Shown: one piece after another, positions 58,177 to 64,000 of the stretch
Position numbering within the stretch: position 1 is the stretch's first letter
Layout of the letters: every line of letters begins with the position of its first letter
Assembly: GCA_903833215.1 (NCBI GenBank)
Contig: CAILEM010000078.1
Location: forward strand, 31,995-95,994
DNA: 64,000 nt
From: an uncultured Armatimonadota bacterium
Lineage (GTDB): Bacteria > Armatimonadota > Fimbriimonadia > Fimbriimonadales > Fimbriimonadaceae
Direction of reading: 5' to 3'
The notes under the pieces: generated by a model
What the model was told of the DNA's origin: nothing
Database searches by the model: none
What the model saw: only the letters and a program-made list of their open reading frames with translations
Program-made: the position numbers and the translations under genes

Positions 58177-59202
58177 ATGCGGCGCGGATATGCACTTTTG
58201 ATTGTTTCGTTGACCGGTTTGGGTGGGGCGATTGCTTTGCCTGGCCAAGACCAGCCCAATGCTGAGACTGCTTTTAAGAACATCACCTCGTTCAAAGGGG
58301 AAAAGGCAGGCACGGTTATCCCTGCGATGGAGTTCATGTCAGCCTCGCTGAAAGTTGAATGCAGCTTCTGTCACACCAGTGACTATTCCAGCGATGCTAA
58401 AGAAGAGAAGAAATCGGCGCGCGAAATGATCGCGATGCAACGCGAGATCAACAAGAAGAACTTTGGCGGCCGTAACCAGATCACCTGCGCCACGTGCCAC
58501 GCCGGACACACTCACCCCATCAACCTTGCCCCCGTCACCGGCCTAGAAGTGCGCGCTCGACGAAGTCAGACCGTGAAACCCGAAGAGGTCCTCGCCGCCT
58601 ATGGTAAAGCGGTCGGCACCGCCAAAGCGCTTCCGGGATTGCACCTGAAGGGCACCAGCCTCGCGAAGGGTGTCAAGTCACCACTTGAGGCATTTTACAG
58701 TGGGAACAAATTCGCCTACACCAGTAAGACGGCGAAGGAAGACGAGAAGCAAGGATTCAACGGTACCGTAGGTTGGTTCACCAGCCCAGAAGGCCTCAAG
58801 GTCATCCCAATTCAGTACGTGGCCCAGTCTGTCAACCAGAAAGTGCTGTTTACAGGACCAGACAGCCTGCCCAAGATCACCAACACCTCCGGTGGCACCG
58901 CCAAACTTGACGGCAAAGACAGCTTGGTGGTGATGGGCACAATGGAAGACAAAACTCGGCTGACCCTGTACTTCGACAAAGTATCTGGCCTCCTGAGCCG
59001 CGTGACCTACGCCTATCCATCCATCCTGGGAAGCACTGCCCAGATCAACGACTACTCCAACTACAAGAAGGTCAACGGCGTACTGTTGCCGATGATGCTC
59101 GTCAACCGCACCTCATGGGGAGACACGGTTCAAGAGTTCAAGTCTGCGAAAGTGGACGAGAAGATTGACGCAACCGTGTTCGATCCTCCCAAGGGCAAAT
59201 AG
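58177..59202 (+). CDS. Photosynthetic-reaction-centre-like cytochrome c family protein
   Basis: A 341-residue exported cytochrome with a signal peptide (RRGYALLIVSLTGLGGAIAL). Two haem-binding CxxCH motifs (CSFCH about residue 63, CATCH about 104) lie in the layout of the CytC_RC-type domain (IPAMEFMSASLKVECSFCH..., KSAREMIAMQREINKKNFGG...ITCATCHAGH, read in parts). This domain is common in Acidobacteria, Planctomycetes and related non-phototrophs. The C-terminal ~170 residues are a beta-rich domain like outer-membrane lipoprotein-sorting folds (YFDKVSGLLSRVTYAYPS). It is probably a periplasmic electron carrier, unrelated to photosynthesis here. No oxidase or reductase genes are adjacent. Confidence 0.85.
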   Translation: MRRGYALLIVSLTGLGGAIALPGQDQPNAETAFKNITSFKGEKAGTVIPAMEFMSASLKVECSFCHTSDYSSDAKEEKKSAREMIAMQREINKKNFGGRNQITCATCHAGHTHPINLAPVTGLEVRARRSQTVKPEEVLAAYGKAVGTAKALPGLHLKGTSLAKGVKSPLEAFYSGNKFAYTSKTAKEDEKQGFNGTVGWFTSPEGLKVIPIQYVAQSVNQKVLFTGPDSLPKITNTSGGTAKLDGKDSLVVMGTMEDKTRLTLYFDKVSGLLSRVTYAYPSILGSTAQINDYSNYKKVNGVLLPMMLVNRTSWGDTVQEFKSAKVDEKIDATVFDPPKGK

Positions 59203-59240
59203 GAGATCTAGTGCTTGGCTGTATTCGCAGCCAAGCACCC

Positions 59241-59843
59241 CTACTCGACGGTAATGCCAAAGCACTGGGCGAAGTGGATTGCCTGGGAAATATCCATTCT
59301 CGCCCCCTTCAGTTCTGCATTCCTCAAGTCGACTTCGTCGAGACTGGCGCCTCGGAAGTCTGCGCCCTGAAGTTTGGTTTGAAACAACGATGCCTGATCG
59401 AGTAGCGCGTCACGCAGATCGCATTTCTTAAGTGAAGCACCGGCGAGATCGGCACCTTTCATTCGGATTTTTTTAAGATCTAACCCATCAAGTTCCTGAT
59501 ATCGAAGGTTAACGAAAGACCAATCGCCAGCCGAAATTGTGAGCGCGGCAAAGTTGGCTCCGTCAAACGACGACCCGATCATTCGGCAGTTGTCAAATTT
59601 CGCACCGAACAGGTCCGCGTTGATGAACTTGCAGTTCAGGAAGCCGGTTGACCGATTCCTCGAGGAAGGGAGTCCCGCTCCAGTGAAGTCACACTCCTCA
59701 AACTCACAACTCTTTGTAATGAGTTCCGAAAGCCGGACTCCTTTGAACGAGCATCGGACGAATCGACATTGAATCCACTCCAGATCTTGCCAAGTTTTTC
59801 GTTCGAGATTCTGATCTTCAAACGTTTTATCTTCCATCGACAA
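59241..59843 (-). CDS. Pentapeptide-repeat protein
   Basis: A 200-residue protein made of A(D/N)LXX-type repeats: FKGVRLSE, CDFTGAGL, FINADLFGAKFDN, MKGADLAGASLKKCDLRDALLDQASLFQTKLQGADFRGASLDEVDLRNAELKGA (read in parts). These coil into a right-handed quadrilateral beta-helix. Some members protect DNA gyrase by DNA mimicry (Qnr/MfpA type), but most have no known role. There is no signal peptide or membrane segment, so it is cytoplasmic. It is 22 nt from the metalloprotease gene on the same strand and may be co-transcribed with it. Confidence 0.88.
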   Translation of the reverse strand: MSMEDKTFEDQNLERKTWQDLEWIQCRFVRCSFKGVRLSELITKSCEFEECDFTGAGLPSSRNRSTGFLNCKFINADLFGAKFDNCRMIGSSFDGANFAALTISAGDWSFVNLRYQELDGLDLKKIRMKGADLAGASLKKCDLRDALLDQASLFQTKLQGADFRGASLDEVDLRNAELKGARMDISQAIHFAQCFGITVE

Positions 59844-59865
59844 GATCTTGATCTATTGGGCCGCC

Positions 59866-60591
59866 CTAGCTGGATACGTTTTCGTGGCGAACTTTCAGTT
59901 CTGCGTCGGCCTTGATGCGTTTAGCCTCAAGACGCAAATCCTTAACCGTCTGGATTTCGGCATTGCTTGGACAGGCAACAACATGGTCCATGTCCAGTTC
60001 ACCCATGAGGTCTCCAACGATATTGCTATCTTCGAGCCCTAGAACATGGCCAAATTCGTGTTCAGCCTCTTGGCGCATGACTTCGAACGACAGTCCGTGA
60101 TATTGCAGATCTTGAGTCCTTACTTGAATGTCGGCTTTGAACTTGGCGCTGACCTTTTTTCCATTCGCGGAAATGGTGCGAGTCCAGTTCGTAAGACCTG
60201 CGATGGGTTCTCGCTTCATCCTTACGTCGGTACGAAAGACGACCTTCAGATCCGCCTTGGCGGGATCATCTTCAAGATGAAACCGAACCGTGTCGTCCAA
60301 AGCCGACTCCCAAGTTTCGAGGCAAGCTTGAAGTGCCTGAACGCATCGATTGCGCTGGCTGGCACGGATGCTGTCAACATTCACGCTTACGGAGACATCA
60401 TCCGCAATGAGTACCAAATCGGCATGAGCTGCTGCGGATTCATAGGAGCCACTGGCGAGGCACTTGTGGGCGGCAGCAAGGTGTTTCTTAACCTCTGGCA
60501 GCACAGGAGCCGCTCGTAGCGTCGAGGCAGCACCGCAGACAGTTGTAGCAACCAGGGCTATCCACAAAACGGGTCTCCGGGGGTTGACCAT
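59866..60591 (-). CDS. Secreted metzincin-like zinc protease
   Basis: A 241-residue protein with a signal peptide (PVLWIALVATTVCGAASTLRA), a helical segment, then a matrixin-like catalytic region. HEFGHVLGLED supplies the HExxHxxGxx(D) zinc site with Asp as third ligand, and VGDLMGELDM may give the Met-turn. Upstream strands (ADLKVVFRTDVRMK, DIQVRTQDLQYHGLSFEVMRQEAEHE in parts) match the edge strands of metzincins. The ATG at 60591 begins the signal peptide; an in-frame start at 60645 adds a non-hydrophobic extension. The target is unknown. It may be co-expressed with the pentapeptide protein. Confidence 0.78.
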   Translation of the reverse strand: MVNPRRPVLWIALVATTVCGAASTLRAAPVLPEVKKHLAAAHKCLASGSYESAAAHADLVLIADDVSVSVNVDSIRASQRNRCVQALQACLETWESALDDTVRFHLEDDPAKADLKVVFRTDVRMKREPIAGLTNWTRTISANGKKVSAKFKADIQVRTQDLQYHGLSFEVMRQEAEHEFGHVLGLEDSNIVGDLMGELDMDHVVACPSNAEIQTVKDLRLEAKRIKADAELKVRHENVSS

Positions 60592-60745
60592 AATTAGCGA
60601 GTTCTCCAATCCGCTCCGATGGGCGGCATTCCTTTGATACGGCACCCTAGGAAAATTTTGACCGAATCTGACGACCTTGTGCTGTTTTGCACATGAAAGC
60701 TAACAGCCGACTGCCGCTATGGATTAAGGTAACACGTACAAGCCC

Positions 60746-61381
60746 ATGGAATCGAACCAAACTCCCTATGCCGTTGTCTTCGACCTCGGAGGCGTTCTGC
60801 TCAATATTAGCCATACATGGCAAGACGCGGCGCAAACGGCAGGTGTGACTTGCCGCAACCTTCCAGCCGAGCCAACCCCACTTGCCACTCTCAAATTGCT
60901 GGAGTTGTACCAAACGGGGCAGCTTCCGGCCGAGGAATATCTTCCCGCCCTTGCAGATTTCGCGGGTTGCGATCTAGAGGACGCGAAGGACTTGCACAAC
61001 GGCATCTTGGTTGATGAATACCCGGGGGCATTGGAGTTGGTAGAGGAGCTACAGGCTCGCGGAGTTCAGACCGGGTGCCTCTCCAATACCAGCGCCCTCC
61101 ACTGGGAGCTATTGGCAGGCACGGGGCCCTACCCCGGCATCCAGAAATTGGAATGGAAAATGGCATCCCATTTGGCGGGGCTCCATAAGCCCGATCCCAA
61201 GATTTACGAGCTCTATTGCGCGACGTACGACCGGGAGCCAGGCAGCCTCATTTTCTTCGACGATTTTCCACAAAATGTCGATGCTGCCCTCGCTTGCGGG
61301 TGGCAAGCGCACTGGATCGACTCCTCCAAAGACACTTCGACACAACTCCGTGAACATCTTGGTCGGTTAGGGGTGATCTAG
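60746..61381 (+). CDS. HAD-superfamily hydrolase (subfamily IA)
   Basis: This 211-residue cytoplasmic phosphatase-type protein has all four HAD motifs: VVFDLGGVLL (nucleophile region, where DLGG places Asp then Gly instead of DxD, as in many YihX-like members), SNTSALHW, KPDPKIYELY and IFFDDFPQNVDAA. A helical cap lies between motifs I and II. It resembles the YihX/epoxide-hydrolase-N-terminal type acting on sugar phosphates. The substrate is unknown. The gene lies 53 nt before the oxidoreductase gene on the same strand, so the two may act on related sugar compounds. Confidence 0.88.
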   Translation: MESNQTPYAVVFDLGGVLLNISHTWQDAAQTAGVTCRNLPAEPTPLATLKLLELYQTGQLPAEEYLPALADFAGCDLEDAKDLHNGILVDEYPGALELVEELQARGVQTGCLSNTSALHWELLAGTGPYPGIQKLEWKMASHLAGLHKPDPKIYELYCATYDREPGSLIFFDDFPQNVDAALACGWQAHWIDSSKDTSTQLREHLGRLGVI

Positions 61382-61433
61382 GTGAACGCGATAGCGTAAC
61401 ATCGCTCTGGATTTCGACAGAGAGGTTGTGGAC

Positions 61434-62417
61434 ATGGAAAAAGTCAGAGTTGCAATGGTTGGTTGTGGTGGTTTTCAGCGGTATCGCCTTGGAAACCTTC
61501 AGCAGGTGGCAGAAGCGGAGATCGTAGCGCTTTGCGACCCTACGGAAGAGCAGATTCGTTTGACCAAGAAAGCTCATACGAAGCTTGCTGATCTTCCTGA
61601 ATTCAACGATCACTTGAAGATGCTTGAGGAGATCAAGCCCGATGCGATCATGATCGCCACGCCGCACACGCAGCACGTTGGCCAGATCATGGACGGTCTC
61701 GGAGCCGGCTGCCACGTATGCTGCGAAAAGCCGCTCGTGACGACGGTTGCCGACGCACACAAGATCATCGCCGAGCGAGATCGCGTTGGCAAGGTTGGCA
61801 TGGTCAGCTATCAGCGACACTTCCAAGCGGAGTTTCGCTACATCAAGGCCAAGATCGAATCCGGGGAAGCGGGCAAGGTTCAGTACATCAGCGTGCTCCA
61901 GAGCCAAGAGTGGCTGCGAGCGGTGAAGGGAACCTGGCGACAGATCGCTGCCCTCTCCGGCGGTGGTCAGCTTAACGACTCCGGTAGCCACGTGCTGGAC
62001 ATCATCCTCTGGGTGACCGGTCAGAGCGTAGATACTGTTTCAGCGTTCACCGACAACAAGGGCACCGAAGTTGACATCAACTCGACTCTGTCGATGATGT
62101 TCAAGGGCGGCGCCATGGGCAACATCGCGATCATCGGCGACGGCATGGGCTGGCACGAAGAGATCACGATCTGGTGCGAAGATATGGCGTTCTTCGTTCG
62201 AGATGGCAAGCTCACGATGGTCGATCGCGCTCAGAACAAGCTGAAGTGCGAGAACCTCACCGGTGGCAGCACTCCTGACAAGAACTTCATCCACTCGATC
62301 CTCGGCAAGGTCGCTTGCGAATCGCCATTCGAGTGCGGTTTGGAAGTCATTCGCCTCACCGAAGCCGCCTGGGCGTCCGGCGCTAACGGCGGCGCGCCGA
62401 CTAAAGTTACCGGCTAA
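61434..62417 (+). CDS. Gfo/Idh/MocA-family NAD(P)-dependent oxidoreductase
   Basis: A 327-residue dehydrogenase, usually of sugars, inositols or their derivatives. The N-terminal Rossmann fold begins VRVAMVGCGGFQRYRLGNL. The family's EKPLVTT motif (CCEKPLVTTVADAHKI) and the GGGQLNDSGSHVLDIILWV region with the catalytic Asp/His are visible. The ATG at 61434 lies 8 nt after AGAGG; a GTG at 61428 is possible but too close to it. It may be in an operon with the HAD hydrolase. A strong terminator follows 33 nt after the stop. Confidence 0.92.
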   Translation: MEKVRVAMVGCGGFQRYRLGNLQQVAEAEIVALCDPTEEQIRLTKKAHTKLADLPEFNDHLKMLEEIKPDAIMIATPHTQHVGQIMDGLGAGCHVCCEKPLVTTVADAHKIIAERDRVGKVGMVSYQRHFQAEFRYIKAKIESGEAGKVQYISVLQSQEWLRAVKGTWRQIAALSGGGQLNDSGSHVLDIILWVTGQSVDTVSAFTDNKGTEVDINSTLSMMFKGGAMGNIAIIGDGMGWHEEITIWCEDMAFFVRDGKLTMVDRAQNKLKCENLTGGSTPDKNFIHSILGKVACESPFECGLEVIRLTEAAWASGANGGAPTKVTG

Positions 62418-62450
62418 TATGACGGCGAGGCGTACCTCGCTTCGTGCAAT

Positions 62451-62481
62451 AAAACCGCCCCGAGACTCTCGGGGCGGTTTT
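62451..62481 (+). terminator. Rho-independent terminator
   Basis: AAAACCGCCCCGAG (62451-62464), a 3-nt loop and CTCGGGGCGGTTTT (62468-62481) form a 14-bp stem with A- and T-runs on either side, able to terminate in both directions. It follows the Gfo/Idh/MocA gene and precedes the insertion sequence. Confidence 0.95.
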
Positions 62482-62601
62482 GTTTTATAAGATGTCACAG
62501 GTAGCCGATGCGGTCTTTGTCGCGGACTTGATTTCACTTGAAATGCGATCAAGTAACGGCGCAAAAAACATAGTCCCGCCCCGTAGTCGACGTCTCCGTG
62601 G

Positions 62602-64000
62602 CCAATGCCATCAAGTATTTTTCGGCTTCTTCGTGCTTCGCCTTTTGCCGCTCCTTGGTCTCTCCCATGTATGCCTTGGAGGGTTGGGTCTAGTTCTGGG
62701 TTTGAGAGTTCTTGCTGTGGCTCTGGTGAACATTTCAAGGACTAGCCTTTCTAACTCCTCTTGGTTTGGGGCATCTAGAAGTCTTTGCTCATATGCTTGC
62801 ATGCATGCCGCCATTCTGGTAAAGCTGACTTGTCTTGGGTCTATGCCGACGTGTCCTGCCGCAAGGGCACCCATTGCCCTGACAAGGTTGTAGGCGGCAA
62901 CACCCAGGATGAGTTCTTTTGCCAGAACGTCTGGGAGCCTAGCGCTGGGCCGGTCCAGTCCGAGTGTGTGCTTGAGGGTTCGGATATCGGTTTCGATATT
63001 CCATCTCTTGGCGTAGGTTGCCGCAAGCTCATCGCCAGTCATATTTGAACCTGAAACGAATAGGAGCAGCCTGACAACACTCTTGGAATTGCTTGGAACA
63101 ACGTGCCGGACGATAAGGCACCCGGGCACCATGGCATTCTTAGGAATCTCTGGATGCGCCCGGAGATCGTGGGCGCTAGGTTTCCAAACGAACTCTCGCT
63201 CTTGGTCGAAAGAGAGGTCCGCATCTTTGCCTACCAGAGACAGAAATCGCTGGTCGGTCATCCTAACCAAGCACGAACGTCCAGAGTTCGTCACCGAGTA
63301 GGCGATTGAAAACACGCCGAAAGCACGGTCAGCTACAACCATCGCTCCCTCCGGGAGTCGACCGATCATCTCCAGAGCCAGCGATTGTTCGCTTACTCGA
63401 TCCTTCCCGCGCACCGGACCCCAAATCGGGCGAACCGCCATCGCCGTACCCAGTTCGTGAGCAAACAAAAGGCGTAAATGTGGGTAATGAGACTCCCCAT
63501 GCTGGTTCGCATGGGGAGGATACTCCTCGCGCAGCTTCGCACTGCCATCTGGAGACAAGGTAGTGCCGTCCAAAACAAAGGCGCTCGGCCGCGGATTAAC
63601 GGCGCTGAGCTTGACGCACAACTCGGTAAACAAACGATCAAACACAGCCTCCGCCATCTCGACAGGCATTGCACGGCGGGCGTGATCGTAACCCCCGCCA
63701 AACGGAGAAAGCGTGCCGCTTTGAGCTCGCTTGCTTGTCGGTGAGAAACGCAAAGCCAGTTCAGGAGATACCGTCAACCAAGCAGATTCAACACTTAAAC
63801 CCTTCAACCGTTGAACGATCATCAACCAACAAATCAAAGGGTAAGAGAATAACCCCCCGCCACCACTATAACCAAACTCTCGACGAATACCGTTGCACCA
63901 TTCCGATGGCACAGCAGACAAAAATCGGCCGAGGATCGCATCCATGCTTTCCATGAGCTAAGGACGAAGGAAACACTCGAAAAATACTTGATGGCATTGG
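62602..64000 (-). mobile_element. IS4-family insertion sequence, apparently complete
   Basis: Perfect 23-bp terminal inverted repeats (CCAATGCCATCAAGTATTTT plus TCG) lie at 62602-62624 and, inverted, at 63978-64000, the last base of the window. They bracket one transposase gene; the element is about 1.4 kb. The left flank is the dispersed repeat GTAGTCGACGTCTCCGTGG (62583-62601), so the element landed in that repeat. The right flank and any target duplication fall outside the window. Confidence 0.9.
62611..63954 (-). CDS. IS4-family DDE transposase
   Basis: This 447-residue transposase fills the insertion sequence. The DDE catalytic set is visible: first Asp in FVLDGTTLSPDGS, second in MVVADRAFGVFSIA, and Glu in the IS4 signature YAKRWNIETDIRTLK. 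That signature satisfies Y-2-R-3-E-6-K exactly. The N-terminal part has ECSVIL-like helices (YPLICWLMIVQRLKGLSVESAWL) and the C-terminus is strongly basic (RTLKPRTRPNPPRHTWERPR). No frameshift or stop interrupts it, so it may be active. The gene reaches almost to both inverted repeats. Confidence 0.93.
   Translation of the reverse strand: MESMDAILGRFLSAVPSEWCNGIRREFGYSGGGGLFSYPLICWLMIVQRLKGLSVESAWLTVSPELALRFSPTSKRAQSGTLSPFGGGYDHARRAMPVEMAEAVFDRLFTELCVKLSAVNPRPSAFVLDGTTLSPDGSAKLREEYPPHANQHGESHYPHLRLLFAHELGTAMAVRPIWGPVRGKDRVSEQSLALEMIGRLPEGAMVVADRAFGVFSIAYSVTNSGRSCLVRMTDQRFLSLVGKDADLSFDQEREFVWKPSAHDLRAHPEIPKNAMVPGCLIVRHVVPSNSKSVVRLLLFVSGSNMTGDELAATYAKRWNIETDIRTLKHTLGLDRPSARLPDVLAKELILGVAAYNLVRAMGALAAGHVGIDPRQVSFTRMAACMQAYEQRLLDAPNQEELERLVLEMFTRATARTLKPRTRPNPPRHTWERPRSGKRRSTKKPKNT

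Noticed and set aside
1..64000. CRISPR array
   Set aside because: I saw no series of identical repeats with regular unique spacers; the repeats found are palindromic and irregularly spaced.

Overview
The window comes from a diderm (Gram-negative-type) bacterium. It carries lpxC, lpxD, a BamA-type Omp85 protein, TamB, two Skp/OmpH-like chaperones, and an RND–adaptor–TolC efflux operon. Mid-range base composition, many four-base gene overlaps, frequent TTG/GTG starts, and -10 boxes placed 5-8 nt before start codons (leaderless genes) fit Armatimonadota (Fimbriimonadia-like). That assignment is an impression from protein flavour, not a demonstrated placement.

Layout. 1-3.2 kb: a small HTH gene with a two-operator leaderless promoter, tRNA-Gln, an M24 peptidase, a tandem pair of paralogous small membrane proteins, and a two-gene nucleotidyltransferase cassette. 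3.3-3.8 kb: a cluster of palindromic hairpins. 3.96-7.3 kb: the most interesting RNA locus, with two tandem Y-RNA-like genes followed by Ro60/Rsr and the RNA ligase RtcB. The first Y RNA is compact. The second carries a tRNA-like module in circularly permuted order. 7.5-12.7 kb: RNase III, a class I aminotransferase, a cobalamin riboswitch with a BtuC-type permease, pterin dehydratase, an M42 peptidase and a DinB-fold protein. 13-17.6 kb: an exported protein and an operon of a carbohydrate-type ABC transporter (binding lipoprotein and two permeases) plus a phytanoyl-CoA-dioxygenase-like enzyme. 17.7-23.5 kb: a methyltransferase, tRNA-Leu, a large STAND ATPase, a small exported protein and lipA.

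23.5-34 kb is one outer-membrane biogenesis cluster on the plus strand: tamB, bamA, two ompH-like genes, a lipoprotein, lpxD, lpxC. 34.5-43.6 kb holds a STAND ATPase with a C-terminal HTH, then TetR, RND pump, adaptor and TolC. PEP carboxylase (ppc) follows, then about 0.8 kb of repeats.

47.3-57.9 kb is a minus-strand accessory locus. It contains a secreted protein with Gly-Thr linkers, a membrane-anchored C39-like peptidase, and a 1398-residue Sec-exported RHS/YD-repeat protein with a hydrophobic C-terminal tip. These are followed by a four-segment membrane protein (candidate immunity), a promoterless duplicated RHS core with a different tip, an FGE/SUMF1-like protein, a 99-bp RHS remnant, and small membrane-protein genes, one frameshifted. 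This reads as a polymorphic-tip array in which old tips and their partners are displaced downstream.

58-62.4 kb: a multihaem-type cytochrome c, a pentapeptide-repeat protein, a metzincin-like protease, a HAD hydrolase and a Gfo/Idh/MocA oxidoreductase. The window ends with what appears to be a complete IS4-family insertion sequence (23-bp perfect terminal inverted repeats, YREK transposase). It is inserted at a copy of a dispersed 20-bp repeat that also occurs as inverted arms near 47.1 kb.
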